A stretch of 40,430 bases of DNA, taken from NCBI GenBank assembly GCA_947382355.1, contig CANCYR010000029.1:1-40430 (forward strand), in the 5' to 3' direction. The notes beneath the pieces were generated by a model. That model ran no database searches, was not told the DNA's origin, and saw nothing but the letters and a program-made list of their open reading frames with translations. Position numbers and translations under genes: made by a program. Positions 1-8,939 of this stretch are shown piece after piece; within the stretch, counting starts at the first letter, position 1; each line of letters starts with the position of its first letter. The stretch comes from an uncultured Lachnospiraceae bacterium (GTDB taxonomy: Bacteria; Bacillota; Clostridia; Lachnospirales; Lachnospiraceae).

Positions 1-303
1 ATATTCGTCCACACCGTATTGGAAACCCTTTAGCTCGTCCTGCTCATCCGCCTTTGCAGTCAACATAATAATGGGAACCTTGGAATATTCTCTTATTTCT
101 TTACATACCTGATATCCATCCATCTTAGGCATCATTACATCCAGCAGAACCAGGGAAATATCTTTTTCCTGAAAAAAAACATCCAATGCCTGAGCGCCGT
201 CCTCTGCCTCTAACACCTCATAATTGTTTTTGGTCAGAAAGTCCTTTACAAGCTTTCTCATTCTGCTTTCATCATCTACAACGAGAATCTTCAATTTTTC
301 CAT
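1..303 (-). CDS. Response regulator, receiver domain (partial, runs off left edge)
   Basis: Only the first 101 codons are inside the window. The translation is a clear CheY-like receiver domain: the acidic pair D10/D11 follows the first beta strand, the phospho-accepting aspartate is D55 in LLDVMMPKMDG, and the conserved threonine is T82 in MLTAKA. The ATG at 301–303 is preceded by AGAGGTG. The output domain lies outside the window; the spacing and style fit an OmpR-type two-component regulator, but that is inference. A histidine kinase would be expected downstream, beyond position 1. Confidence 0.93.
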   Translation of the reverse strand, partial: MEKLKILVVDDESRMRKLVKDFLTKNNYEVLEAEDGAQALDVFFQEKDISLVLLDVMMPKMDGYQVCKEIREYSKVPIIMLTAKADEQDELKGFQYGVDEY

Positions 304-385
304 TTTTTCACCTCTTACATAATTTGTGAACTCAGCCTATATATTATCAGACAAGTATGTAAAAATTGTGAAATTCTTATAGCAT

Positions 386-943
386 TTACTCTGCAAGAAG
401 CTCCTTTTCTTTTTCCTTCACAGCTTCCTCTCTTTCCTGCAGCTCCTGTTCCCACTGGGCATATTGGTTGGTAATGACTGTCCTGTAATTAATAATATTG
501 GCATTTTCCCCTGTTAATGTAATAATAAAGAGTATGACAATAATCAATGCCAGAAAAAAATTCAAAACTATGGAAAACTTCAATTTCTCTTTCACTTCTT
601 TCTGGGGACGGATTCTGACCTTTACCTTTGCTGTTTCCTCCGGTTGCTTTGTATAAGACAGTCTGGAACAAATCGGCACTGGCTTTAATATAAAATCACT
701 GTCCGCTTCCTTCATGTCAATCAAATGCTCCTGCAGCTTTTTTAAATAAATCTCTCCAATCACAGTCTCAAACACATGGTTTTCAATTGCCTTATTATAG
801 ACCATGGAAACTGCTTCAAAATTGTTGTAATTCAGCTTTTTGTCAATTGCCCGAATTTTATTTTCGTCATTTCTGGCTGCTTTTGCTTCCGCTTCCGTTG
901 CAAATTCAAAACCGCCTGCAATATAATCCTCTTTTAATGCCAT
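386..943 (-). CDS. Hypothetical single-pass membrane protein with C-terminal coiled coil
   Basis: The 185-residue product is not a family I recognise. I start it at the ATG at 943, which has AAGGAG just upstream, although the frame is open 20 codons further. Residues 1–120 are soluble and charged, residues about 123–144 form one hydrophobic membrane segment, and residues 161–185 are rich in E, K and Q and look like a short coiled coil. It has no signal peptide. It lies between the tmRNA terminator and the response regulator gene, with about 80 bases before the regulator start. Function unknown. Confidence 0.75.
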   Translation of the reverse strand: MALKEDYIAGGFEFATEAEAKAARNDENKIRAIDKKLNYNNFEAVSMVYNKAIENHVFETVIGEIYLKKLQEHLIDMKEADSDFILKPVPICSRLSYTKQPEETAKVKVRIRPQKEVKEKLKFSIVLNFFLALIIVILFIITLTGENANIINYRTVITNQYAQWEQELQEREEAVKEKEKELLAE

Positions 944-1018
944 ATCAATCTCCTTACATCTACAATACCATAAAATGCTCTTTAAATTTCTATCAAATAA
1001 CACCTTGTAACAATGCTG

Positions 1019-1064
1019 AAAAACAAAAAAATTTAAGCAATACCTATAATATACTTGCTTAAAT
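1019..1064 (-). terminator. Rho-independent terminator of ssrA
   Basis: On the minus strand ATTTAAGCAA and TTGCTTAAAT form a perfect 10-bp stem (arms 1055–1064 and 1031–1040) followed by a run of T residues. It lies directly after the 3' end of the tmRNA. Confidence 0.85.
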
Positions 1065-1085
1065 CTTTTTTGTAAATAGCCATTA

Positions 1086-1423
1086 TGGAGTAGACGGGAG
1101 TCGAACCCGTGTCCAAAAGCCCATTCCCTGTACTTCTACTATCATAGTCAGTTCTTTTTCATTCCCTCTGCCTGCCGGGAACTAACACCCTGCAGGTTTT
1201 AGTAGCTTCATATTACGCCCACAGGCTCAAAGCTTTGCCCATGTCGTTTCCTACATAGTCGATGCCCGGTTCTTAATGTGTAGGTGCACTAAGGCGGACA
1301 CGCTGCAACTAGGCAGCGAATGCTAAATTATCTTCAGCGTTTATATTTATTGTCGTGATTTGACGCATCACCTGCGGATAGCTTCTCCAGCTGCAAGACC
1401 CCTGTCGAAACCTTTACTACCCC
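1086..1423 (-). ncRNA. ssrA: tmRNA (transfer-messenger RNA)
   Basis: Rescues stalled ribosomes together with SmpB and adds a degradation tag. On the minus strand the 5' end GGGGTAG pairs with CTACTCC at the 3' end to make the acceptor stem. The 5' side contains GGTTTCGACAGGGGTC, and the 3' side has the T-arm GGGTTCGACTCCC. The internal reading frame ends ...NAEDNLAFAA followed by TAG at 1309–1311, so the tag has the expected AA terminus. The discriminator A is followed by TA, so CCA appears not to be encoded and must be added afterwards. smpB lies just upstream in the same orientation, which is a common arrangement. The ends are inferred from the acceptor stem. Confidence 0.95.
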
Positions 1424-1449
1424 GTATTCAGTTTTCCTGCTTCTCATTT

Positions 1450-1478
1450 AGTATATCGGTAAACCTTCCTGTCGTCCA
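1450..1478 (-). promoter_or_regulatory. Putative sigma-A promoter of ssrA
   Basis: Minus strand: -35 TGGACG (1473–1478), 17-bp spacer, -10 TATACT (1450–1455), ending about 27 bases before the tmRNA 5' end. The -35 box is imperfect. Confidence 0.5.
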
Positions 1479-1495
1479 TAGGCAGGGAAATTATT

Positions 1496-1960
1496 TTATA
1501 AATTTTTAATTTTAAATTCCTTCTGTGCTTCTCTTTTTTGATCCTTCTTGGCAATATCCTGCCGCTTATCATATAATTTCTTACCTCTTGCAAGGCCTAC
1601 CTCCATTTTTGCCTTTCCATCCTTAAAATATACCTGCAGCGGCACTAAGGTATACCCTTTTTCTGCGAGTTTCCCTGCAAGCTTATAGATTTCCGACTTG
1701 TGAAACAAAAGCTTTCTAATGCGAAGAGGGTCTTTATTAAAAATATTTCCTTTTTCATAAGGGCTGATATTCATTCCATAAATAAAAGCTTCTCCCTGTT
1801 CAATCCGGATGAAGGCTTCCTTTATGCTGCATTTTCCCATACGAAGAGATTTTACCTCCGTGCCATGCAGCACCAGCCCCGCTTCATATTTTTCATCAAT
1901 GAAAAAATCAAAATATGCCTTTTTATTATTTGCTACCAGTTTTCCCTGTTCTTTGCCCAT
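1496..1960 (-). CDS. smpB: SsrA-binding protein SmpB
   Basis: SmpB binds the tRNA-like domain of tmRNA and brings it to stalled ribosomes. The product is about 154 residues, the normal length, with the family's beta-barrel core ([19 protein letters not shown]), the central ISPYEKGN stretch, and the basic C-terminal tail ([19 protein letters not shown]) that enters the decoding centre. I prefer the ATG at 1960, which has AGGTG six bases upstream. A GTG at 1967–1969 in the same frame overlaps the rnr stop codon and is the alternative start. The overlap with rnr implies translational coupling, and ssrA lies immediately downstream. Confidence 0.96.
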   Translation of the reverse strand: MGKEQGKLVANNKKAYFDFFIDEKYEAGLVLHGTEVKSLRMGKCSIKEAFIRIEQGEAFIYGMNISPYEKGNIFNKDPLRIRKLLFHKSEIYKLAGKLAEKGYTLVPLQVYFKDGKAKMEVGLARGKKLYDKRQDIAKKDQKREAQKEFKIKNL

Positions 1961-1965
1961 ATTTT

Positions 1966-4149
1966 TCACCTGCCCTTCTGATTTTTCCCACGGCTTTCCA
2001 TTGCCCTGTCATTCTCTTCTCCATAAGGAATCACAAAATCAATTGTCTTTGCCATTTTATCCACATCTTTTACCTGAATGGTAAGCTTCTCTCCAAGCTT
2101 GTATATTTTTCCGGTATCCTTTCCCACCATCTCATAGGAATTTTCGTCATAGTAATAGTAATCTCCCGGAATGGAAGCCACATGAACCATTCCTTCCACC
2201 GTATTGGGAAGCTCCACATAAATGCCCCATGAAGTAATTCCTGAAATAATGCCTTCAAACTGCTCTCCTACATGGCTTTCCATATATTCCGCCTTTTTCA
2301 GCTTATCGGTTTCCCTCTCCGCTTCGTCCGCCCTGCGTTCCATTTCCGAGGAATGCCGGCACACTTCAGTTAAAATACTTTTGTAATGTGCGATTCTTTC
2401 CGTCCTTAACCTTCCCCGAAGCTGCTCTTTGATAATCCGGTGAATCTGCAGGTCCGGATATCTGCGGATGGGAGAAGTAAAATGACAGTAATATTCACAG
2501 GCAAGTCCGAAATGTCCGGTACAGCTTTCCGTATATCTTGCCTGCTTCATGCTGCGAAGCACCAGACGGCTTATAAGGGCTTCTTCTGCAGTTCCCTGAA
2601 TTTTCCCTAAAAGCTTTTGCAGCTCCTTCGGGTGGACCTCTTCATTTTTCAGCCTGATTCCATATCCAAAATTCCCGATAAATGTCATAAGCTTTCTTAT
2701 TTTTTCCGTATCAGGAACTTCATGGGTACGATACACAAAGGGAAGCTCCATCCAGTAGAAATGCTGCGCCACCGTCTCATTTGCCAGAAGCATGAAATCC
2801 TCAATCAGCTTGGTGGCAACATTCCTTTCATATGGCTCAATGGCAATGGGATGTCCCTCTTTATCAAGCAGAATCTTGCTTTCCTGAAAATCAAAATCAA
2901 TGGAGCCTCTTTTCTGCCTGTTCTTCCTTAAAATCCCGGAAAGCTCTGCCATATGCTCAAACATGGGAACAAGCTCTTTATAGGTTTCACATTCCTTCTC
3001 ATCCTTGTCCTCTAAAATCTTTTTCACGCTTGTGTAGGACATGCGGCGGTTTACATTAATAACGGTTTCTGCAATTTCATAATCCGTTACCACTCCCTTT
3101 TCGTCAATGGTCATAAGGCAGCTTAATGCAAGCCGGTCCACTCCTTCATTCAGGGAACAGATTCCATTGGACAAGGTATGGGGAAGCATGGGAATTACCC
3201 GGTCCACTAAATACACGCTTGTACCTCTTTTCAGCGCCTCCCTGTCCAAAGCGGAATTTTCCTGCACATAATTGGTCACATCTGCAATATGGACCCCCAG
3301 ATAATAATTACCATCCTTTACGGTAAGGCTCACGGCATCATCCAAATCTTTTGCATCCTCACCGTCAATGGTAACCATTTCCATCTGCCGCAGGTCTTTT
3401 CTTCCTTCCATATCCGCTTCAGACACTTCTTTTCCGACCCTCTCTGCCTGATTCAGCACCTTTTCTGAAAATTCCATAGGAAGGTCAAAGCCTTTTACAA
3501 TGGCTAAAATATCCACCCCCGGGTCGTTTATGTGCCCTAGAATCTCCACCACCTTTCCTTCCGGACGTTTTCCCTTATAGCCTTTTCCATAGTCGGTTAT
3601 CTCCACTACTACCTTATGCCCGTTGACAGCCCCCTTAGAACGCTCCATAGGAATAAAAATATCATCCGGCAGCTTTTTATTGTCCGGCACTACAAAGCCA
3701 AAGCTTTTCCCTCTTTCAAAGGTGCCCACAACTGTTTTCATGCCTCTTTCCAAAACAGCCACTATTTCCGCTTCCTGACGCATTCCCCGTTTGCCGGGAA
3801 GAAGGGCGATTTCTACTTTATCCTGATGGAATGCTCCGTTCACTTTTGTTTCCGGCACATAGAAGTCCTCCGGCTGACCTTCTATTTCCACAAAGCCAAA
3901 ACCTTTTGCATTGCTGATAAAGGTACCAATCAAGGCTGTTTTTTCCGGCTTTATATATTTCCCCCTTTTGGTAATCTGTAGCTTTCCTTCTGCAAGAAGG
4001 CTTTCCAAAACCTTCTTAAACTCCGGCCGCTCTTGTGGCTCTACCTGAAACATAATTGCCAGTTCTTTTTCCTTCATAGGCACATATAAGTCTTCCGCCA
4101 CAAAATCACATATTAATTTTTTTCTTTCTTCAAATATTTTTTTATTCAT
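1966..4149 (-). CDS. rnr: Ribonuclease R
   Basis: This 3'-to-5' exoribonuclease degrades structured RNA and works with tmRNA/SmpB to remove defective messages. The 727-residue product has the full family order: an N-terminal winged-helix/cold-shock region (1–200), the RNB catalytic domain with the metal-binding aspartate cluster [11 protein letters not shown] at residues 262–272, and a C-terminal S1 domain (about 640–715, [20 protein letters not shown]). The ATG at 4149 has GGAG upstream. Its 3' end overlaps smpB. It lies downstream of secG, as in many Firmicutes, with a terminator-like hairpin between them. Confidence 0.97.
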   Translation of the reverse strand: MNKKIFEERKKLICDFVAEDLYVPMKEKELAIMFQVEPQERPEFKKVLESLLAEGKLQITKRGKYIKPEKTALIGTFISNAKGFGFVEIEGQPEDFYVPETKVNGAFHQDKVEIALLPGKRGMRQEAEIVAVLERGMKTVVGTFERGKSFGFVVPDNKKLPDDIFIPMERSKGAVNGHKVVVEITDYGKGYKGKRPEGKVVEILGHINDPGVDILAIVKGFDLPMEFSEKVLNQAERVGKEVSEADMEGRKDLRQMEMVTIDGEDAKDLDDAVSLTVKDGNYYLGVHIADVTNYVQENSALDREALKRGTSVYLVDRVIPMLPHTLSNGICSLNEGVDRLALSCLMTIDEKGVVTDYEIAETVINVNRRMSYTSVKKILEDKDEKECETYKELVPMFEHMAELSGILRKNRQKRGSIDFDFQESKILLDKEGHPIAIEPYERNVATKLIEDFMLLANETVAQHFYWMELPFVYRTHEVPDTEKIRKLMTFIGNFGYGIRLKNEEVHPKELQKLLGKIQGTAEEALISRLVLRSMKQARYTESCTGHFGLACEYYCHFTSPIRRYPDLQIHRIIKEQLRGRLRTERIAHYKSILTEVCRHSSEMERRADEAERETDKLKKAEYMESHVGEQFEGIISGITSWGIYVELPNTVEGMVHVASIPGDYYYYDENSYEMVGKDTGKIYKLGEKLTIQVKDVDKMAKTIDFVIPYGEENDRAMESRGKNQKGR

Positions 4150-4159
4150 TTTTTACTCC

Positions 4160-4189
4160 AAAAAGAAAAGCACTCTGTAAAGAGTGCTT
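4160..4189 (-). terminator. Terminator-like hairpin between secG and rnr
   Basis: Minus strand: AAGCACTCT and AGAGTGCTT (arms 4181–4189 and 4168–4176, GTAA/TTAC loop) followed by TTTTCTTTTT. It sits only about 10–20 bases before the rnr start codon, so it could attenuate read-through from secG. Confidence 0.75.
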
Positions 4190-4196
4190 ACATGTC

Positions 4197-4436
4197 CTAA
4201 AATTTGTTAATGTTCAATACTACCGCAAGGAGTAAAAAAGCAACAGCCAGAATCTTCGTAATCTTTACCAGAGCTCCTTCCATGGAACGCCCTTTATTCT
4301 TGCCCCAGTACGACTCAGCCACACCGCTGATAGCTCCAAGTCCTGCTGATTTTCCTTCCTGCATCAGTACAAGCACTGTAATTGCAATACATACTAATAT
4401 GAAAACTATTGTTAAAATCAATCTTATTGTACCCAT
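4197..4436 (-). CDS. secG: Preprotein translocase subunit SecG
   Basis: A small membrane subunit of the SecYEG export channel. I start it at the ATG at 4436, which has a perfect AGGAGG six bases upstream. This gives 79 codons including the stop. Two hydrophobic helices (about residues 3–22 and 52–72) flank the conserved GKSAGLGAISGVAES loop typical of SecG. A well-formed promoter lies directly upstream, and rnr follows. Confidence 0.95.
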   Translation of the reverse strand: MGTIRLILTIVFILVCIAITVLVLMQEGKSAGLGAISGVAESYWGKNKGRSMEGALVKITKILAVAFLLLAVVLNINKF

Positions 4437-4466
4437 TTTTAAACCTCCTAATGTCAAACAAGATTT

Positions 4467-4495
4467 ATTTTAGCACAGGATGGCAGGCTTGGCAA
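4467..4495 (-). promoter_or_regulatory. Sigma-A promoter of secG
   Basis: Minus strand: -35 TTGCCA (4490–4495), 17-bp spacer, -10 TAAAAT (4467–4472) preceded by TGC, an extended -10. It lies 31 bases upstream of the secG start codon. Confidence 0.8.
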
Positions 4496-4524
4496 CGGTT
4501 TTTTTCAAAAAATAAACAATCTGC

Positions 4525-5115
4525 TTATTTCTTTTTAATTTTTACTTTGCAGGTAACGGCTTTACTATTATTAAAATTTATAAATACAATTTGTCCCTTT
4601 TTCAATTTCACGGTAGCTGTGCGGCTTGATAAATAATCAGAAATATGAACTTTTGCAGGTTTATTATAAGCTGAAGGGGAACACATACACAATATATATG
4701 CCCTTCCTCCTTTTGTTTTTATCCTTAAATATTCCTGTGGATATGAACTGCTTTTATATTTATTTATTCCTGTATGCATGGCTATTGATCCATAAAACTT
4801 TTCATTCTTATTTGCTTTTACTGCATAATCAGAAAAAGTAAACTGGTAGGTTCCAGTCTTTGGAGCTGTAAATTTAACCCATGATACGGCACTCACAGCT
4901 TTTTTACTATTATTAGAACTTTTATATGCTCTTGCTGTGACCATTGTAGTCCCTATCCTTGCTGCAGGCGCTTTTTTATACTTATAACTGCTGGTAACCT
5001 TTCTTACTGCCTGTACCTCCATGCTGGCAGCCGGCGCAAATATCGTGAGCACCAATGTCATTACCAGCCCTATGGATACAAGCACTGCAGACTTCCGTTT
5101 ATTTAATGAACTCAT
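4525..5115 (-). CDS. Secreted protein of unknown function
   Basis: The 196-residue product starts at the ATG at 5115, which has AAGGAG upstream; the longer frame lacks a ribosome binding site. Residues 1–37 form a signal peptide: basic MSSLNKRK, a hydrophobic core, then APAASMEVQA as the likely signal peptidase I site. The mature part is lysine- and serine-rich. It contains VSWVKFTAPKTGTYQFTFSD and later TATVKLKKGQIVFINF, a pattern like the beta-sandwich domains of secreted Firmicutes proteins that resemble pre-peptidase C-terminal modules (inference). No catalytic motif is visible. It has its own strong promoter and is probably monocistronic. Confidence 0.75.
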   Translation of the reverse strand: MSSLNKRKSAVLVSIGLVMTLVLTIFAPAASMEVQAVRKVTSSYKYKKAPAARIGTTMVTARAYKSSNNSKKAVSAVSWVKFTAPKTGTYQFTFSDYAVKANKNEKFYGSIAMHTGINKYKSSSYPQEYLRIKTKGGRAYILCMCSPSAYNKPAKVHISDYLSSRTATVKLKKGQIVFINFNNSKAVTCKVKIKKK

Positions 5116-5153
5116 TATTTTCTCCTTTCTCACAAACACTTTTTTATAAAACA

Positions 5154-5182
5154 AGTATATAAGAAATAGTTATTGTTTTCAA
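5154..5182 (-). promoter_or_regulatory. Sigma-A promoter of the secreted protein gene
   Basis: Minus strand: -35 TTGAAA (5177–5182), 17-bp spacer, -10 TATACT (5154–5159). A 14-bp palindrome TTACTTATAAGTAA (5194–5207) lies about 12 bases upstream of the -35 box and could bind a regulator. Confidence 0.75.
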
Positions 5183-5212
5183 GTGATTTCCGTTTACTTA
5201 TAAGTAATATTT

Positions 5213-5252
5213 ACAAAAAACATCCCAAAAGCCATTACAGCTTTTGGGATGT
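5213..5252 (-). terminator. Rho-independent terminator of tpiA
   Basis: Minus strand: a perfect 12-bp stem CATCCCAAAAGC/GCTTTTGGGATG (5240–5251 with 5221–5232), a seven-base loop, then TTTTTTG. It lies about 70 bases after the tpiA stop codon. Confidence 0.9.
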
Positions 5253-5319
5253 CTCAATTTCTTTTATGGAATTTAACGCTTCTAATCTGTCATCCACCAC
5301 TATTTATCTGCAAAGCAAA

Positions 5320-6066
5320 TTAATAGTTAACGATCTTTCCAAAATCCGGCTTTAATGCCGCACCGCCTACAAGGCCGCCGTCAATGTCCGGTTTTGCAAA
5401 TAATTCTGCTGCTGTGGAAGCGTTTACGGAACCGCCGTACTGAATGCGGATTGCTTCTGCGGTAGCTTCATCATAAATTTCTCCGATGCATGCACGGATA
5501 GCGGAGCAGACTTCCTGTGCCTGATCAGAAGTAGCTGTTTTGCCTGTTCCGATTGCCCAGATTGGCTCATAAGCGATAACCGCTGTCTTTGCCTGGTCTG
5601 CTGTTACATTTAAGAATGCAATCTTAATCTGCTGGCGGATGAAATCAATGGTAACACCCTGCTCTCTCTGTGTAAGGGTCTCGCCGCAGCATACGATTGG
5701 GGTAATGCCATGTTCAAAAGCCTTCAATACTTTTTTATTGACTGTCTCGTCTGTTTCTGCAAAATATTCTCTTCTTTCGGAATGTCCGATGATGACATAT
5801 TTCACTCCCACATCGGTAAGCATGGCTGGAGAGATTTCTCCTGTATATGCCCCCTTTTCCTCAAAGTACATATTTTCCGCGCCAATCTGGATGTTAGAGC
5901 CTTTTGCTGCTTCCATGGCTGGGATAATGTCAATAGCAGGCACGCAGAAAACAACGTCTGCTTTCTCTGTAGCTACTAATGGTTTTAATGTGTTGATTAA
6001 TTCTACTGCTTCACTGGGAGTCATGTTCATTTTCCAGTTTCCGGCAATGATTTTCTTTCTGGCCAT
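5320..6066 (-). CDS. tpiA: Triose-phosphate isomerase
   Basis: Interconverts dihydroxyacetone phosphate and glyceraldehyde 3-phosphate in glycolysis. The 248-residue product has every catalytic element: K12 in GNWKMN, H95 in IGHSERR, E167 in [12 protein letters not shown] (the flexible lid follows), and the phosphate-binding YGGSV and GGLVGGAAL loops. Length is normal for a bacterial enzyme. The ATG at 6066 has AAGGAG upstream. It follows pgk by about 95 bases on the same strand and ends at a strong terminator, so it is the last gene of a pgk–tpiA unit, possibly read from the gap promoter as well. Confidence 0.98.
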   Translation of the reverse strand: MARKKIIAGNWKMNMTPSEAVELINTLKPLVATEKADVVFCVPAIDIIPAMEAAKGSNIQIGAENMYFEEKGAYTGEISPAMLTDVGVKYVIIGHSERREYFAETDETVNKKVLKAFEHGITPIVCCGETLTQREQGVTIDFIRQQIKIAFLNVTADQAKTAVIAYEPIWAIGTGKTATSDQAQEVCSAIRACIGEIYDEATAEAIRIQYGGSVNASTAAELFAKPDIDGGLVGGAALKPDFGKIVNY

Positions 6067-6160
6067 TTTGGTAATCTCCTTTTATTTCGTTTTCATTTGC
6101 TCATGCAAATATTTATCTTTTCTTTCCGGCATCCTGTATGCCGTCGTCAGAGACGTCTGA

Positions 6161-7384
6161 TTATTTATCGTCTGCTGCTGCTACGCCCGGAAGCACCTTT
6201 CCTTCCAAAAACTCAAGGGAAGCGCCGCCGCCTGTGGAAATATGGGACATTTTGTCAGCAAAGCCTAACTGGTTTACTGCTGCTGCAGAGTCGCCGCCGC
6301 CGATAATGGTAGTAGCATCTGTTTCAGCCAGGGCCTTTGCAACTGCAATGGTTCCTTTTGCAAGAACCGGATTTTCAAATACGCCCATCGGTCCGTTCCA
6401 TACAACTGTCTTTGCTGATTTTACTGCATCTGCATATAATTCTGCTGTCTTTGTTCCGATATCAAGTCCTTCCATATCGGCAGGAATCTTGTCTGCATCT
6501 ACGACCTGCACGTCTATATTGGCATCGATAGGATTCGGGAAGGAAGCTGCAATGGTGGTGTCTACAGGAAGTAATAACTTCTTGCCAAGCTTTTCAGCCT
6601 TTTCCATCATTTCCTTACAATAATCAAGCTTCTCGTTGTCTACTAAAGAGTTACCCACTTCATAGCCTTTGGCTTTTAAGAAGGTAAATGCCATGCCTCC
6701 GCCGATAATCAGGGTATCGCATTTTTCCAGTAAGTTGTTGATAACATTTAACTTATCAGCAACCTTAGCGCCGCCAAGGATGGCAACGAAAGGTCTTACC
6801 GGATTTTCCACTGCATTGCCAAGGAAATCAATTTCCTTCTGCATTAAATATCCAACTGCACATTCTCCGCCTTTTGCGCGCACTACCTCTGTCACGCCGG
6901 CAACGGATGCATGTGCTCTATGGGAAGAACCAAAAGCATCGCATACATAAGCATCGCAAAGGTCTGCTAATTCTTTGGAGAATGCTTCTCCGTTCTTTGT
7001 TTCTTCAGAACCGCGGAAACGTGTATTCTGGAGCAGTACCACATCTCCTTCTTTCATGTCTGCAACCGCTTTTGTTGCTGCTTCTCCGGTTACGTTATCG
7101 TCTGCTACGAAATTAACTTCTTTTCCTAATTTTTCGGAAAGTCTCTTTGCAACAGGGGCTAAAGACTCGCCTTCGTTAGGGCCGTTTTTCACTTTGCCAA
7201 GATGTGAGCAAAGGATAACCTTGCCGCCGTCTTTCATTAATTTTTCAATAGTTGGAAGCGCTGCCTTGATACGTGTTTCATCTGTAATCTGTCCATCCTT
7301 TAAAGGTACATTGAAATCACATCTTACAAGCACGCGCTTTCCGCTTACGTTGATATCATCAACTGATTTTTTGTTTAATGACAT
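6161..7384 (-). CDS. pgk: Phosphoglycerate kinase
   Basis: Transfers phosphate from 1,3-bisphosphoglycerate to ADP, the first ATP-forming step of glycolysis. The 407-residue product shows the N-terminal [12 protein letters not shown] signature, the substrate-binding HLGK and NTRF motifs, the hinge and nucleotide site around NGPMGVFE, and the C-terminal GGGDSAAA loop. The C terminus extends slightly with an alanine/aspartate tail. The ATG at 7384 is preceded by AGGAGG. It lies between gap and tpiA on the same strand; the gap terminator upstream may reduce read-through. Confidence 0.98.
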   Translation of the reverse strand: MSLNKKSVDDINVSGKRVLVRCDFNVPLKDGQITDETRIKAALPTIEKLMKDGGKVILCSHLGKVKNGPNEGESLAPVAKRLSEKLGKEVNFVADDNVTGEAATKAVADMKEGDVVLLQNTRFRGSEETKNGEAFSKELADLCDAYVCDAFGSSHRAHASVAGVTEVVRAKGGECAVGYLMQKEIDFLGNAVENPVRPFVAILGGAKVADKLNVINNLLEKCDTLIIGGGMAFTFLKAKGYEVGNSLVDNEKLDYCKEMMEKAEKLGKKLLLPVDTTIAASFPNPIDANIDVQVVDADKIPADMEGLDIGTKTAELYADAVKSAKTVVWNGPMGVFENPVLAKGTIAVAKALAETDATTIIGGGDSAAAVNQLGFADKMSHISTGGGASLEFLEGKVLPGVAAADDK

Positions 7385-7683
7385 TTTTCTGCCTCCTGAT
7401 TTTATTTATATTTATCAATTTACAGCTCTGCTTTCAGCATTGCTTAATTTGCTATATTGTCTGCCGGATTAAAATATAGGCAGCCTGACGTACTGTACCA
7501 TTGTTATTCAGATAAATCCGCTTTACATACGAACTATTACCCTGCGCAGATTTACCGGAAATCACTGGTATGGCACGCCGGATTCCATCCGGCAAAAACA
7601 AAGGGTCCGGTCCATAAGACCGGACCCTGATAGGTCTTCTCATGCAACAGCTTTAAGGCTGTTGACACCAACTGTCATGATAC
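7385..7683 (-). other. gap–pgk intergenic region
   Basis: About 300 bases without a convincing gene. It holds the gap terminator (7590–7628), a second small hairpin GCCGGAT/ATCCGGC (7577–7593) just beyond it, and AT-rich DNA before pgk in which I see no clear consensus promoter. A 63-codon open frame across the hairpins (7452–7643) is judged spurious. Confidence 0.6.
7590..7628 (-). terminator. Rho-independent terminator of gap
   Basis: Minus strand: perfect 10-bp GC-rich stem GGGTCCGGTC/GACCGGACCC (7618–7627 with 7603–7612), a five-base loop, then TTTGTTTTTG. It lies about 55 bases after the gap stop codon. Confidence 0.9.
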
Positions 7684-8685
7684 TTATGCTAATTCAGCAA
7701 AGTATTTGATTGTACGAACCATCTGGCTTACATAAGAGTTCTCATTGTCATACCAGGATACAACCTGTACTAAGTTGTCTTCGCCAACCATTGTCTGAGT
7801 TGCGTCAAATAAAGAACCATATGTCATACCAACGATATCGCTGGATACGATTTCATCCTCATTGTAGCCGTAGGATTCTGTAGCTGCTGCTTTCATAGCT
7901 GCATTGATTTCTTCCTTTGTTACGGATTTTTCAACTGTTGCAACTAAGATAGTTGTAGAACCTGTAGGGGTAGGTACACGCTGAGCGGAACCGATTAATT
8001 TACCGTTTAATTCAGGAATAACTAAACCAATAGCTTTTGCAGCGCCTGTTGAGTTAGGAACGATATTTACAGCGCCTGCACGGCTTCTTCTTAAATCGCC
8101 TTTTCTCTGTGGTCCGTCAAGAATCATCTGATCACCTGTGTATGCATGGATTGTGCTCATGATACCGGACTTGATGCCTGCTAAGTCATGAAGAGCCTTT
8201 GCCATAGGTGCTAAGCAGTTTGTTGTACAGGAAGCTGCAGAAATAACGGTATCTTCCTTTGTCAATGTTGTATGGTTTACATTGTAAACGATTGTAGGAA
8301 GGTCATTTCCTGCCGGAGCAGAAATAACAACTTTCTTTGCGCCTGCTTTGATGTGAGCAGAAGCTTTTTCTTTGGATGTATAGAAGCCTGTACACTCTAA
8401 TACAACATCTACGTCTAAATCTCCCCATGGAAGCTCTTCAGCATTTGCCTTTGCGTAGATTTTGATTTCTTTTCCGTCAACTGTGATGGAATCTTCACCA
8501 GCTGTTACCTTGTCAGCTAATGCATATTTACCCTGAGCTGAATCATATTTTAATAAATGTGCCAGCATCTTAGGGCTTGTCAGGTCATTGATTGCTACTA
8601 CTTCGTATCCTTCTGCACCGAACATCTGTCTGAATGCAAGACGACCGATACGTCCAAAACCGTTAATTGCTACTTTTACTGCCAT
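7684..8685 (-). CDS. gap: Glyceraldehyde-3-phosphate dehydrogenase, NAD-dependent type
   Basis: Oxidises glyceraldehyde 3-phosphate to 1,3-bisphosphoglycerate. The 333-residue product has the NAD-binding [11 protein letters not shown] at the N terminus, catalytic C153 in [12 protein letters not shown], and H180 in [10 protein letters not shown]. The residues after the second beta strand (D34-L35) are those of NAD-specific glycolytic enzymes rather than NADP-dependent GapB. The ATG at 8685 has AGGAGG upstream. It has its own strong promoter with a palindromic operator-like site, and its own terminator. No cggR-type repressor gene is adjacent, unlike in Bacillus. Confidence 0.98.
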   Translation of the reverse strand: MAVKVAINGFGRIGRLAFRQMFGAEGYEVVAINDLTSPKMLAHLLKYDSAQGKYALADKVTAGEDSITVDGKEIKIYAKANAEELPWGDLDVDVVLECTGFYTSKEKASAHIKAGAKKVVISAPAGNDLPTIVYNVNHTTLTKEDTVISAASCTTNCLAPMAKALHDLAGIKSGIMSTIHAYTGDQMILDGPQRKGDLRRSRAGAVNIVPNSTGAAKAIGLVIPELNGKLIGSAQRVPTPTGSTTILVATVEKSVTKEEINAAMKAAATESYGYNEDEIVSSDIVGMTYGSLFDATQTMVGEDNLVQVVSWYDNENSYVSQMVRTIKYFAELA

Positions 8686-8745
8686 TTTTTAGTCCTCCTA
8701 AATAATGAATTTTTTTATATGATTCTGCCAATCCCGTTTTCAGAT

Positions 8746-8761
8746 TGACAAAATTTTGTCA
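8746..8761. promoter_or_regulatory. Palindromic operator-like site at the gap start point
   Basis: TGACAAAATTTTGTCA is a perfect 16-bp palindrome. It begins just downstream of the -10 box, covering roughly +2 to +17 of the predicted transcript, the usual place for a repressor operator. The regulator is unknown. Confidence 0.6.
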
Positions 8762-8769
8762 GCAGGATT

Positions 8770-8798
8770 ATTTTACCTTTTTTGTCCAGAAATTTCAA
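8770..8798 (-). promoter_or_regulatory. Sigma-A promoter of gap
   Basis: Minus strand: -35 TTGAAA (8793–8798), 17-bp spacer, -10 TAAAAT (8770–8775), about 85 bases before the gap start codon. Confidence 0.8.
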
Positions 8799-8939
8799 GA
8801 TGTATTTTGAAAATTATTTATTTTAAGTGATATTGGATAGAGTTTTTGGTGCGGGGAAAGGTTTCTATTACAATTTTACCAAATTGTGGGGAAATTATTC
8901 ATTAGTTTGTGCGGTTTTGGAAAAGGGGGGACGCAGGAA

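Noticed and set aside
5639-7472. Long plus-strand frames opposite tpiA and pgk
   Set aside because: They are antisense shadows of well-defined glycolytic genes with codon patterns of the minus strand.
7452-7643. 63-codon minus-strand frame between gap and pgk
   Set aside because: It spans the gap terminator and a second hairpin, lacks a ribosome binding site, and resembles no family.
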